A program made the position numbers and the translations under genes. A model generated the notes under the pieces. The model was given only the letters and a program-made list of their open reading frames with translations. It was not told the DNA's origin and ran no database searches. From Dermanyssus gallinae (lineage: Eukaryota; Arthropoda; Arachnida; Mesostigmata; Dermanyssidae): 64,000 nt of DNA. Below, one piece after another: positions 46,131-57,951 of this stretch. The stretch spans positions 62,001 through 126,000 of the forward strand of contig QVRM01001093.1 in NCBI GenBank assembly GCA_003439945.1, read 5' to 3'. Position 1 is the stretch's first letter, and the number at the start of each line of letters is the position of its first letter.

Positions 46131-47504
46131 GGCTTGGGCAATACGTTTCATAGTTGGCCGCTTAATAGTGGCTAGCTCTCAAGTCTTGTATACAGCTATT
46201 CATTTACACACATGCACTTACACACGCAAACACGCGTGGGTCGTGCAAACGCCGCATGCACACAACAAGCACTGAATGAATAGGCAAGAACGTATGAAGA
46301 ACATCGGCAGGAAGGGAGGTGGGCGCGGTTGGCGGTGCAGGTCATGATGGTATTTAGGCAGTTTGTTTGAGGTAAAAGGGCATGCTGCTGCTGATTACGA
46401 TACGAAGAGACGTCCTTCTAATAAGCATTACTGTACATACGGTGCGAGATAGGAGTTGAAGCAGCCAGCAGTCGTTGTTTGTGCTCGAGTAAGTAAATTT
46501 GCCAAAGGTGTTGACGATGACGGTGATGATGATGATGGTGATTATTCTTATTATGACGACTATCTCAAAGACCGACCTAAGTCCGTTCCTCTTAGCTAGG
46601 AGAAGTAGAGCTTTTCCAAATTTAGTGCAGTATGGAACAGACAGAACGTGAACTTGTATACGACTAGATTTTTTCGCCATTTAGACAACGCGGATTTGTA
46701 GGCATACGGCAGTTTGTGTCGTAGTCACGGATGACAGTCACGGTGTTGGTCAATTTGTCCGCCCGCTTTGCATATCGCTCGCTCAGAGAGAAGGAATCCA
46801 ACCAAAGGCTGGTAGACCAGACCAAGGTCAGAAGAGTGTTTTGGTCTGGCAGCCAGCCACAAGACAAAGGTTACAGAGGTCGCAGTAATACGAGTAGTAG
46901 TAGTAGTAATCGCATTACTAACAAGCAATAGCATATGCATAATGCTCATCTCCCCGACGCTCCGACGACGTTGATTGGCTCGGTTAACGGTTAACTAACG
47001 ACTGCCTGCGTCGTCGAGCCCAGTTCTCTCGGTTCTCGCAGTTGAAATCTAGCTAGTTGCTCGTCGAACAAGACGCCCAGGCAGTTCTCAGAGGCAGCTG
47101 TGAAGCCGTCCGGCTTGATGCTTGCTACGCTGAACGCTGCTACGGCGAGCAGTTGCGCTGTTTTTCGGGATGAGTTCTCAGCTGGGGTTCGGGTAGATGC
47201 GGTGTAAGCGGCGGCGGCGGCGGCGTCGCAACCCCGCCATCATTAGATCACGCTCTCGTTAAGCCTTCATTGCTTCATAGCCTCATTAACATCTTCACCA
47301 TGATCGTCGTCGTCGTTGCCGCAGCCGCATCCTCCTCCTCTGACTTCATCAGCGACGCGCCTCGTGCTTGAGCCATTTGCCCACGACCAAAGAGCCCAGA
47401 GCTGCTCCCATCGAACGCCCCATCCATCTCGCCATCCTTCCCTTCCTTCGCCTCATTGCATCAATAACAGTGCACCCTCAAAGACGACAACATGCCGCTC
47501 GCCA

Positions 47505-47795
47505 AAAAAAAAGACGTGGTGGACAAGGGATTTATTTCTATTTCGCTGACACTACTAAACGCCAGATTGCAGATTTCCATCGTGACGACGAAGGCGGCGG
47601 CGATGCTGCTGCTGCTGATGATGATGTTGATAATAATAATATTGATGATGATTCTTGGGGTGATAGTGAGGATGAGATCATGAGGATGATGGTGGACTTG
47701 ATGGCGGCAACTGAAGTCGGGCCTAAAAGAAAGATGCTGTCTTTGCTTGTGGCCAGGCTTGGCGAGGCCACGACGCACCATCGCATTGCCGCTGG
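47505..47795 (+). CDS. possible acidic exon upstream of a GTT/GCT array; weak
   Basis: The frame holds GIYFYFADTTKRQIADFHRD, then Asp/Asn-rich DNA (partly GAT repeats), then DSWGDSEDEIMRMMVDLMAA and VGPKRKMLSLLVARLGEATT before the array at 47796-47876. The last part is amphipathic and not repeat-derived. The start is unclear: the ATG at 47492 with a good context (AACATGC) is in another frame, separated from this one by an A9 run. No family is recognised. It shares the frame of the candidate exon at 47911, which hints that both belong to one gene, but this is inference. Confidence 0.22.
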
Positions 47796-47876
47796 GTTGC
47801 TGTTGTTGTTGCTGCTGTCGTGTTTGCTGCTGCTGTTGTTGTTGCTGTCGTGTTTGCTGCTGCTGTTGTTGTTGTG
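47796..47876. repeat. GTT/GCT array with a 30-bp higher-order unit
   Basis: GTCGTGTTTGCTGCTGCTGT plus GTTGTTG is repeated twice and a bit. Confidence 0.9.
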
Positions 47877-47910
47877 ATGTGCCTTTTGAACGAGAATACC
47901 CCTTCCATCC

Positions 47911-48050
47911 ATGGAGGAGCCGGGCGCCAAGCGCGCGCGCCTACCCCGTTTCTCGAATATTGGCGCCGTCAGTGTCAAGCGAAGCCGCTTGAAACCTGGC
48001 ACTCTCAAGTACCACGACTACTCATTCCATCATTATCACCTTTCGGACGA
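47911..48050 (+). CDS. possible coding exon ending at a good splice donor; weak
   Basis: The ATG at 47911 opens MEEPGAKRARLPRFSNIGAV and continues SVKRSRLKPGTLKYHDYSFH with no stop up to GACGA/GTAAGG (GT at 48051). The segment is free of simple repeats, basic, and has a KRAR nuclear-localisation-like run. Alternatively an acceptor in CCCCTTCCATCCATGGAG would start it at 47919. It ends in phase 2. No family is recognised. It is the best unassigned exon candidate in the window because ATG, balanced composition and donor coincide. Confidence 0.33.
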
Positions 48051-48056
48051 GTAAGG

Positions 48057-48057
<1 letters not shown>

Positions 48058-48088
<31 letters not shown>
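48058..48088. repeat. (TAG)10 array
   Basis: Starts 7 bases after the candidate donor at 48051. Confidence 0.97.
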
Positions 48089-48408
48089 CGAAGCGGCACA
48101 TCGACATAGATGTGCCAGCAGCGAACTCGCTGCACTCGGGAGCCGGTGGTGAGCTGAGCTCTTTCTTCTCGCTGGGCTCGCGCTCGATGACTCCTACAGT
48201 TGGCGACGGCCGTATGCACTTTCAAAAGTGACCGCCTAATCCGGTTAGTGCTTGGTAACGCTTGCTGCGCGTGCCGCCGCTAAATCTTTGCGTCCACACA
48301 GGTGACGAGGTGACGTTCGAAAAGATAACTACCGAGGGACTAATATATATATATCTATATACTTTTTGTAATGTAAATTAATTGTTTGTGTCGATGAACC
48401 CAAAGACG

Positions 48409-48440
<32 letters not shown>

Positions 48441-48784
48441 AGTATAAAGATAAATAAAGAAATAAACACATGGCAATAAGAAAATGGATAAAGAGAAGAC
48501 ATCGCATTTGCTGTCTTTACGGTTCTAGCCGGCCGTGACAAAACGTGGTTACGGTGAGTCCATTTGGGTCCTACCGGGAAATGGCCAATCAACTAACTGT
48601 GCACGCATAGTCTCGCGTACTGGTCCTCCAATATTGTCGCCCACCTTAAGCGATGCTGAAAATTGCCGAATGCTAGACCTGAACATATTGAGACGTGCGC
48701 TAAGAAGCCTGCAAACGGGGGTGCGCTGCGGACCGCAAATGGACCGCGGAATATAGTGCGGCCATCATTGCTAAAGCGGGCTGT

Positions 48785-48824
<40 letters not shown>

Positions 48825-49025
48825 AGTCCAACGAAGTTGTAGCAAAAATAAAAAGCATATCTGACTTCATTTGGACAAGGCCGTGGAGAACGGCTACGTG
48901 GCTATTGGCACTGTGACTGGTCAAGTCAGACGTTTTTTCCTCTGCAGTGGTATCACGTCGTGGCGCAAGGCGGCGTACACAAAGTACAATGAAGAGGTAA
49001 ATACTCCATGATTAAATGGAACCCT
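48089..49025. other. no recognised gene
   Basis: GA run at 48413-48441 and TA run at 48790-48817; otherwise nothing recognised. Confidence 0.5.
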
Positions 49026-49029
49026 AGCC

Positions 49030-49250
49030 ACAACAGCAACAACAACAACAGCAATTCGCAGTAACAACAACATCAACAACAACAACAACAGCAATAGCAG
49101 CAGCAGCAACAACAAGAGCAAAATGACGGCAACCACAACTACAGCAACAAAATTACAGCAACCACAACTACAACAACAAAACAATAGCAACCACTACAAC
49201 AACAACAACAACAACAACAACAACCACTACAACAACGACAACAATTGTAA
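49030..49250. repeat. CAA-rich block
   Basis: About 220 bp of interrupted CAA/CAG/CTACAA units. Confidence 0.93.
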
Positions 49251-49484
49251 TTGCGACAAAACGACCTGCAAGACCTGCAACCAGCAGTTGACCGCGAACA
49301 CACTGTGTTCCAGTGTGACGATACAGATACTACTACTACTACTAGAAAACATCGCGAACTTCATCCGTCATTTAGAACGGAGAACAAGTCTGTGGCTTCT
49401 TTTTCTTCTTGCTCAGCGAACTCTGTCTCTGTGAACCTTCTCACCACTAGGCCAAAAAAAGTGCTCAGTCGCCGTAGCTGCTAC

Positions 49485-49590
49485 AACAACAGCGGCACAA
49501 TAGCAACAACAAAAACAGCAGCAGCAGCAGCAGCAGCAACAACAACAGCAAAAGCAACAGGAGCACCACCAACAACGATAACAAAGATGC
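49485..49590. repeat. CAA/CAG block
   Basis: Includes (CAG)6 near 49519-49536. Confidence 0.92.
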
Positions 49591-49884
49591 TGCTGCCTTT
49601 GCCGGCAGTATGACGACAATGCCGCCAAGTCATCACGCCTGTCACACGAGGTGGTACATGATGTAGTTCAGCGAAGACGTCTGTGAGTGCTGATGATGGC
49701 GGTGGTGTTTGTCACTTTTGCGTCCGAGATTCCGAGACGAGTCGGTCGACGAGTCGGCGGGTCATTGTCGTCGTCGTCTTTGTCGTTGTTGTTGTAGCTC
49801 TCGAGTCCGCTGTCGAGTTCCGTGTACTCGATGAGAGCACACAAGCATGAATGTTTGCTCTCCTCTCTGTCTCTCTCACTCTTC

Positions 49885-49920
<36 letters not shown>

Positions 49921-50240
49921 ACGTAGATTTCACAAGTCTGTCAGATGTTCTCATCTTGATTCCCTAATCCAATGTGTCCTCTGTTTTCTCTCTCTCCTCC
50001 CTCTCTCCCTCTCTGTCTCTCCTCTGCATCTGGCAGCTCTCGTCCTCTATCTATCCTCACTTATCACCTCTATCGCTATTTCTTTCTTTCTTTCTTTCTT
50101 CATCATCTTGATACACAGCAACACAACGACGCTCACTCATCTCGTGTATCTATGCATCGTGTACACGTTTAATAGGTACTCGCGCGTGTATACACATGTA
50201 TTTGTGTAAACATAAGAATGCATACTTAGACACACACACA

Positions 50241-50276
<36 letters not shown>

Positions 50277-50940
50277 ACATAGACATACATGTGTATCTCT
50301 GTATGTGTGCTCGCGCAAGGTCTGTCAGGTCTCAGATAGATTGAGCTGCGTTCATCATTTGCGTTACACACTCGCTCGATTAGCGATTCGCTCGGTCAGT
50401 CTGTCCGGGGAGGAGGATCGAAATAGTTAGATGGACTTCGAGTGACTGACGGAGCCGACAATGACAACTCTATTTACCGAGAGGTGCTGAGCTGCTGCTA
50501 CTAACTACTACTACTACTACTACTACTGCATTGTTATCGTGTGCAGCCCTGTGTGGTGCATATGCAGTCCTCGTCGAATGTATACGGCTGTCGCAGGATA
50601 CAGGCAACGACGGTTACCATGTCTGTACTAGAATTCTAGAATGTAGTCGTCGTGGTGGTAGATGTCATGCTACTGGATGTAGTCTTCATCATCGTCGGGT
50701 CGTAGTAGTAACTCAAGCTGCAGCTTAGTACACCGGCAGGTACATGACACAGACGTGTGCGGTGATGCCGGTGGTGGTGGTGGTGGTGGTCATACTAGTG
50801 AGATGGCGTTAGGTTTTTGTGTGTATGTGGCGGCTGGCGTTCTCTAAGCGACTCGAGCGAGCGAGCGAGCGAACGACAAGCCAGAAAGAAGGAGGTCCTT
50901 CACGGGGGGAGAGGAGATCATCGTCGACAACGACAACATT
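49591..50940. other. no recognised gene; mixed microsatellites
   Basis: TA-GT compound at 49885-49920; CT-rich DNA at 49985-50060; (CA)n-(TA)n at 50231-50274; (ACT)n at 50502-50526; (GGT)n near 50773-50790. Confidence 0.55.
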
Positions 50941-51450
50941 AACTACTACTACTACTACTACTACTACTACATCATGATAATGCTGTACAGCAAAGTTCGA
51001 AGCCTCCCCGAAACATCGACATCAGCTCGTGCTTTCCTTCATTATTATGATTATGATTGTCGTCGTCGTCGTCGGCTTCATCGTTAGCTTCTGCAACAGC
51101 AACAACAACAACAATAACAATAACAACAACAGCAACAACAACAGCAGCAGCAGGAGCAGCTCCAATGGCTGCAAGAACAGGGGAACCACGAGACCGCCGC
51201 CGGCTGCACCGGCGTGTCTCAACCAGCACAGCGTCCGCCCGTCGTCCGTACTAGAAGCTGCAAAAGTCGTTTTGTTGGCCTTGCCGCTTTGGGTCCGCCC
51301 TGCAGGTCTGGACCTCTTCAGTTGAATGTTTGGGCCGCAGGCGGCCAGAGGAACAGCCAGCATGCTCTTTCGTCTCGCCCTGTCGTAGTTGTTGCTGCTG
51401 CTGCTGCTGCTGTTGTTGTTGTTGTTGTTGTTGTCGTCGTCGTCGTCGTC
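50941..51450. repeat. ACT, CAA and GCT/GTT/GTC microsatellites
   Basis: (CTA)n at 50943-50970; CAA at 51093-51150; (GCT)n-(GTT)n-(GTC)n at 51387-51450. Confidence 0.92.
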
Positions 51451-51749
51451 GACAGTGGACCTCTACGACAGCCAAATTGAGACAGAGCAAATGTCCTTTC
51501 GTGTTGGTGGTCGTCGTGATGGTGCAGATAGAGATCGGGAGAGCGGAGAGAGAGGGAGAAATAAATAGTGGATAGTTGAGAGAAGAGAGGAGCTGCGAAA
51601 AAAAGCGCGCAGGACAGCGCGGGGAGTGGTGGTGGGGAAGACTGGTACGCAAGCCGCCGAAAAGTACCGGTACGCCTTAATAATTCATAACATGACGTGA
51701 CAAGAGCGGAAAACAGTGGAGTCTGTATTGCGGAAGCCAGAAAGGCCGG

Positions 51750-51782
51750 GAGAGAGAGAGAGAGAGAGAGAGACACACAGAC
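51750..51782. repeat. (GA)n tract
   Basis: GAGA run ending in CACA; one of several potential GAGA-type sites. Confidence 0.9.
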
Positions 51783-51984
51783 CGAGGGAGGGGAAACGAG
51801 GATATAAAGAAAGAGCAGCAATAGACGACAGCGCGAGACAATATATGCAAGACGCGAATAATGATAATCATAATCATAATCGTAACCTAATCGTAGTAAC
51901 CAAGAACTTGTGTAACTGGAGTAGGGGACCACCAACTCTCGAGGATGTCTATGGCAATGACAAAAACAGCAGCAACACCAGAAG

Positions 51985-52225
51985 AAGCACCAGCAGCAGC
52001 AGCAACAACAACAACAACAACAGCGACAACAATAACAACAACAGCGACAACAACAACAATAACGAGACCTAACAATAAGAGATAACTTTAACTACAACTC
52101 AAATGAAACCGATGAAGACAACAACAACGTCAATACGAACAAGAGCAACAACAACAAAAACAACGCCAACACCACCAACAACGCCAACACCAACAACAAC
52201 AACAACAACAACAACAACAACCACG
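51985..52225. repeat. CAA-rich blocks
   Basis: Nearly continuous CAA/CAG/GACAAC from 51985 to 52062 and 52120 to 52225. Confidence 0.93.
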
Positions 52226-52317
52226 CGTAAAGGGTGTGAAAACATTGACCGAACGAAAGATAGCTGATACATGAGTAGTTGTCGATGATGTGACGGCACA
52301 ACAAGTCGCCGCTCTGA

Positions 52318-52530
52318 ATGTTGTTGTTGTTGTTGTGGACGCCGATCACAACAACAACGCCAGCAACACTAACAGCAGGCAGCAACAACTGGATGCCCAT
52401 CAAAATTGGTCTGCCGATAAAGACCGGCGGACGGGTAGCTATTGTTGTTGTTGTTGTTGTTGTCCTTGCTGTTGTTATTGTTGCTGCTGCTGCTGAAGTT
52501 GTTGTTGTTGTCCTTGCTGTTGTTATCTTT
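52318..52530. repeat. GTT-rich blocks, inverted relative to the CAA block upstream
   Basis: (GTT)n at 52318-52336 and 52440-52530. They are complementary to the CAA array ending at 52225. Confidence 0.92.
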
Positions 52531-52847
52531 GTCGTCATCGCTGGTCGTGTGTTGTTATGGTGCCGCCGCCTGCTGCTGGTAGGTGGTGGTAGAGATTTGA
52601 TTGGATTTGAGTGGAAGTGACAGCCGAGACACGCTCACCGCTCACATTCGGACACACATTTCTATACACTCTTTCACACATACACACACACATTCACAGA
52701 CCGGGACACACAACCCCCAGAGGAATAATAGTCCCCATCTAGCGCGAGACAGGGTGGCACAGATTCGGACAACGACCACCGCCGCCGGAGACGACAAAGG
52801 GGGAACGCGAGACACCGAAGAGAGGAAGAGGAAGAAGAAGAAGGACA

Positions 52848-53036
52848 AGGAGAAGGACAACGCAAAAGCCTAGGACAAGGAGAAGGACAAAGAGAAAGGC
52901 TAGGATAAGGGGAAGGACAAAGAGAAAGGCTAGGACAAAGAGAAGGACAAAGAGAAAGGCTAGGACAAGGAGAAGGACAAAGAGAAAGGCTAGAACAAGG
53001 AGAAGGACAAAGAGAAAGGCTAGGACAAGGAGAAGG
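52848..53036. repeat. 30-bp minisatellite, about six copies
   Basis: A unit starting TAGGACAAGGAGAAGGACAA and ending AGAGAAAGGC begins at 52871, 52901, 52931, 52961 and 52991, with partial copies at both sides. Period is exactly 30 bp. In one frame each unit encodes DKEKDKEKG then TAG; the other two frames are open. Confidence 0.95.
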
Positions 53037-53383
53037 TCTTGGCGAAGTTGTTCACGACTGACGACTCTCAGCTACTATACTAGCACGAGTAGTTAGCACT
53101 CTGACTGCTGCTGATGCTGCTGCTACTACTTCGACTACAATAGCACTAGCATAAACATAAACAATTAGTACTACACAACAACTACTACTACTACCATTAT
53201 TACTACTGCGCCATGTACTTTGACGGCCAGTGACGAACGACAACGATTTCAGTGCTAGCATCGGAGGTATTCGCTTACGGCTTCTGGTCGGTGTTGGGGG
53301 GGGGGGGTGTGAGTGAGTGAGTGAAGAGAGAGAGAGAGAGAGACGGGGGAACGGGGAATGCATCTCCTTTGGAATCTCAAGAG

Positions 53384-53560
53384 TTGACGACGACGACGAC
53401 AACGACAACAACAGCGATAGAACGACCACACCACAGCAGTGCTCAAGGTTGGCGGGTTAGATTGTTATTCTTGCACCGTTGTTGTTGCTCTTTTGCTGTT
53501 GTGTTAGTGGTTGTTGTTGTTTGTTGTTGCTGCTGTAGTTGTGTTACTGTTGTTGTTGAT
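53384..53560. repeat. ACG/CAA and GTT triplet blocks
   Basis: ACG/CAA at 53384-53415 and GTT at 53475-53560. A G10 run and (GA)n lie just upstream (53297-53343). Confidence 0.9.
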
Positions 53561-53893
53561 CTTATTATTGCTGGTTTGCCACCATCTTGTAGACAGGCTG
53601 CTCTTCCCGCTAGTTACCACACACTATGTACGATAGTTGCCGTTCTCTGTTTTTGCCTCGATATTGATTATCGATAATTATTTTTTTCGATTTGGTATTT
53701 GCTAGAGTCTGTTTTATCCTTCGTCACTGCCCTGTTTGACATGATGGCTGTGAGCTTGTCATTGCTACTGTTACTGTTAGAAACGTTCAACGAACGAAAT
53801 GGTATGTAAACGTTTGTAGTGTCTTTGTAATCATGACTTGTAATACCTTGTAATAATTGCCATTGAGTCGCTGGTCGCAAGTATAAATCTTGG

Positions 53894-53894
<1 letters not shown>

Positions 53895-53952
<58 letters not shown>
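53895..53952. repeat. (TA)n array
   Basis: About 28 units. Confidence 0.98.
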
Positions 53953-53955
<3 letters not shown>

Positions 53956-54302
53956 GCGCTTCTCACCAGTTTCAAACGACATATGTCACGAAAAAAACAA
54001 CTGCTTGTAGACATATCGACAATTTGCTATGCTCGGCGAGATCACCTTTTCGGCGGAGTCCGGCCAGTATGTCCGGCTACTGCGACCGTTCTGTTAAAGC
54101 GATGTAGTATGCTACAACAAGGAAAATTGTCCCTTTGCATAAATAGCTGCTCTAACAAGTGGCGCTGATTGGTATGACGCTTATAGTAGCTTATAGCAAT
54201 TCAAGTAAAGCAGTTTGCATAACAAGGTAATCTTGATTATTTAGCATTGCGACTCCGGTAGCGGAATTTCTGTCTAACTTACGTGATAACGCTTCTATAG
54301 TA

Positions 54303-54307
<5 letters not shown>

Positions 54308-54347
<40 letters not shown>
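54308..54347. repeat. (AT)n array
   Basis: About 18 units; another run of 13 units lies at 54481-54507. Confidence 0.97.
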
Positions 54348-54348
<1 letters not shown>

Positions 54349-54476
54349 CTGTGTATGAACTACGGTATAGCGAAACAATGATTTACTCTCAGTGTTTTTT
54401 GACTAGGCGAAACTAAATGAAAACCTACTTATAATGGGATAACTTGCACAAAACGCTACATTTCCTTGTCTCAATT

Positions 54477-54507
<31 letters not shown>

Positions 54508-54511
<4 letters not shown>

Positions 54512-55650
54512 GACGGACAAAGAAAAAGGGACAAGATGAGTATGCGTAGGACTTTGTTCACTGGCTGCAATTGCAGCAGACTTCCTGTTACATCGACGGT
54601 CGACGCGGTTCGAGCTGAAAGTTAAGTAACTTTTCCACGGTGTGCGGCGTAAAGGACCGCGCTCCCGAGAATCTGAGCTGCCTGAGCCGAGTTTATTGCG
54701 CTTCACCAGCTACATTGCATCTTGAGGTCGAGTTTCGCTCGCTGCTCTGATGATCGGTTGTCTCCGTTTCGAGTTTCGAGAATTTCGAGTCATGCGTCCG
54801 TCTATACGACGAAGGGTGGCGTACCCCCGTATCTAATCATAGCCGTGGAAAACAAAGAAGCTACGAGGAAGGTTTCGTGCATACCTGGTCGTCGTCGTTG
54901 TCAGTCGTCGTCTGCATCAATGACTTTACAAAATTCGAACCACAGCTGCTCGGTAACGGCCTCAGATCAACTACCTTTAATGTTGTTTCAAAATTATTCA
55001 CGGTATTAGTTGGTAAGATAGACTACCATTAAATAGTAGTATAAACTACTATAATTGTCTCGGCGTTCCTCGTGATAAACCTATTTCCCATTCTGTTTTT
55101 GACAGCGGTAGTGGGTAGAAGATAATAACAAGCGCGAAATTGTGAATACAATGTCCATTCTGACGACAATAACAATCACATACACACTGACACATGTATG
55201 TATATATATATATATATTCGATTTGACTTAGCGATATCCTCCAAAATCTTAGTCGCTAGAGGTGGGTTGTTGTCTGCTGTTGATGCGGCAGCAGCGTTTC
55301 GACGGGCCAAGAACTCGGTAGATGGGATTGACCCAGTTGTGCCCATAAGTGAGGTGTTGTTTGAGTGAGTGCGTAATGTGGGAAGCTGATTATTGATCAA
55401 TATACTCGTAGAGTACCCTTCGCCTCCCGTTGCCTTTTTGCCACTCGCTGGCCTTCTTCTTCCCCTTGCAAGTCCTTGACGTGCCTTGTCACAAGTCCTT
55501 GACGTGTTCTGTCGATGCATGCTATGGGACGACGATGTAGACGGAGATGAAGATGTGGGCTCGGGGGAGGCTAAAAGCCTTCATTGTTTCTTACAACTGC
55601 CTTTAGTCTCCAGCGTGTGCCTTCAATCTTCTATCGATCCCCATAGACTG
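54508..55650. other. no recognised gene
   Basis: Short TA run at 55199-55217. Open frames up to about 115 codons on both strands, none recognised. Confidence 0.5.
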
Positions 55651-55654
55651 CCGC

Positions 55655-55800
55655 TGTTGTTGCTTCTGCTGTCGTTGTTGCTGCTTTTGCTGTTGTTGCT
55701 GATGTTATTGCTATTGCTGTTGTTGTTGCTTTTGCTGTTGTTGCTGTTGTTGTTGCTTCTGTTGTTGTTGTTGTTGTTGTTGTTTCTATTGTTGTCACCG
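55655..55800. repeat. GTT/GCT block
   Basis: About 145 bp of interrupted triplets producing poly-Leu (plus) and poly-Asn/Thr/Ser (minus) frames. Confidence 0.93.
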
Positions 55801-56127
55801 CCGCCATTCCCTCGTTGCTGCGGGCGCTGCTCCTCCTCGAGCGTCGTCCTGAACTCCCGTTTCCAACCCGTTTGCGCATAGCGCGCCGCTTGATCGCGTG
55901 ACACGTTCAGTGACAAATTTAATAGAGATAAATTGAATTCCACCACGACGACTACTACACTACTACTACTACTACTATTAGGCGTTGACAAGCCAACAGC
56001 AGTAGCTGTAAAGGCGGCGGCGACAGCATCTGTGACGTCGACCAACAACGTCTGCAAAAAAGGGTGCTGCTCCTGCTTCTGCCACTTCAACACGCCGCTT
56101 CCTTTTATCCGATAGGGGAGTGACTCT

Positions 56128-56212
56128 GGTCGAGTCTAGTCGACCCATTGGGTCGAGTCTAGTCGACCCATTGGGTCGAGTCTAGTCGACCCATTGGGTC
56201 GAGTCTGGTCGA
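56128..56212. repeat. 23-bp minisatellite, three copies plus a partial
   Basis: A unit beginning GGTCGAGTCTAGTCGACCCA and ending TTG starts at 56128, 56151, 56174 and 56197 (partial). The three full copies are identical. Confidence 0.97.
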
Positions 56213-57555
56213 GCAGGGGAACGAACACAGCCTGTGACAATAGTCGCAGCAGCAGCATGGTGACAGCGGAGCTCGCGTCGTAGCAGGAGTCGTAATAATA
56301 GTAGTAATAATAAATAGATCGAAAGGTAACCGATCTGAAGCTGTAGGGAAGGCAGGCACAGATGCTGATGTTGCTGATTCTGCTGCATTTGTCATTGATC
56401 ATGATGGTGGTGATGGGGATAGAGGCGATGGCGATGATGATGATGATGGTGATGCTGATATGGTTGAGGACGGTGATGATAACGATAAGTAACTGCCATA
56501 CAAAATGAGCAGAGCCAACAAGTTGTTATCAGTCGCATCAATTCGATCCTGCTGCCGAGTGGGGTCGAAGGTGAGCTCTGATGGCGTGAAGGCGTTCCAC
56601 TCAGACATTGCTTCATGTCCATGATGGGGAAAGAGAGAGAGAGAGAGATGGCCTCGACTCTCGGTAAACACTTAGGGAGAACGCGAAGCAGTTTGACTAT
56701 TTCAAACTGCAATATATAGGCCAGACAGTTGATGCGTGAAGTGTGTATTACGCGCGCAAGCATATTACGATGAGAAGGAAAAGGGGCACTTCATAATGTC
56801 AAATAAAACCTTAGCTCGTCTTCTAAAGTTTGTATTTTCTATAAGGCTGCTCGTTCCTTTGTCAATTGCCTGATGGTTGGCGTACCATACCACGCGATCT
56901 GGACGCGCTTGTTTCAATACAGCGCTCTCTTTTTCTCATATGTGTATATATATATATATAGAGAGAGAGACAAATAGAGCTTTCTACAATGCTTGCTCAG
57001 TCACTGTCTTGTGCTGCAAAGAAATTTCAATTTGGTCTCGTTTAAGCAAGTTGACTGACAGCTCCCGATAGAGCTGATGGCTGTAGCTGTTTATCTGTTC
57101 CCCCCTGTAAGTATGTATACACGTATATGTGTATGTAGGTTGGCAAGCGCATACTTAGCAACACCACGTTTATGGTGATTGGGCGGTGGCCTTTGTCGTG
57201 TGAGCGGCCCGACGCTTGTCGTCAACCAAGTTGCTATAGTTGTTGTGTTGTTTTTTGCTATTGCTCCGCGGTGTCGCTGACGATAGATCGATCTGCCAGA
57301 TTGAAGCGCGCGGCTGCAACAGTAGCAGCAGAAAAACAAAAAGGACACGCAGAAAAAGCGCGTGGAAAGCGACAGGACGAAGCGCGAAGGGTCGTCGAGG
57401 ACCATTGCGACGGCAATACGGAAGTGAAGACCCCAGCTCTGAGTTAAGAGTAACAACAAATACAGCCCTACCTGCGCCCGCTTGCGTTCCCGCTGTCACT
57501 CCCAGCGGTAGCGACGCCACTTTCAAAGTGATGCTCCTCGGGTGGAGCGATAGAC
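56213..57555. other. no recognised gene
   Basis: ATG/GAT triplets at 56400-56460, GA run at 56630-56648, TA run at 56944-56960 followed by GA. No coding family recognised. Confidence 0.5.
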
Positions 57556-57559
57556 GCGT

Positions 57560-57605
57560 TTTTGTTGCTGTTATTGTTGTTGTTGTTGCTGCTGCTGTTG
57601 TTGTG
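57560..57605. repeat. GTT/GCT block
   Basis: Short interrupted triplet array. Confidence 0.9.
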
Positions 57606-57792
57606 GTTCTCGTCGTCAGTTCACGTCATTGTTTGTAGTGTGGAACGAGCGTCCAAAGTTCGAATCCGACCCGGCCAAGTTGTTGTGAATAAGCTCCAAG
57701 GAGATAGAAGAAACAAAGTGTTTAGCTGTAAAAGAGCAAGGGAAGCTATCCGAAGCGAACATATTGCTCAAGATGCCGCAGCGGAGGCATTT

Positions 57793-57793
57793 G

Positions 57794-57826
<33 letters not shown>

Positions 57827-57828
57827 AT
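57793..57828. repeat. (TA)n-(GT)n compound
   Basis: TA run at 57793-57814 passing into GT. Confidence 0.95.
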
Positions 57829-57933
57829 ACGCCCATGACTAGACACCACTACAATGTCGTCTGTCGTCATGAGTAGGCAGACTGATAGAGTCATTCGACT
57901 GTGAGTGGAATAGAAATTCCAAAAGTTACTGTT

Positions 57934-57951
57934 CCCCCCCCCCCCCCCCCC
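57934..57951. repeat. poly-C tract (C18)
   Basis: Uninterrupted C run. Confidence 0.95.

Larger units (their letters stand above)
44404..47480. other. no recognised gene; long TA arrays
   Basis: CT run at 44720-44750; TA arrays listed separately; a GAT/ATG block at 46515-46545; (GCG)n at 47211-47228. Open frames show no recognised family. Confidence 0.5.

Noticed and set aside
51318..51935. 205-codon minus-strand frame
   Set aside because: Poly-Thr and Ser/Leu runs from GTT/GCT and GA repeats, no ATG-supported core, no family.
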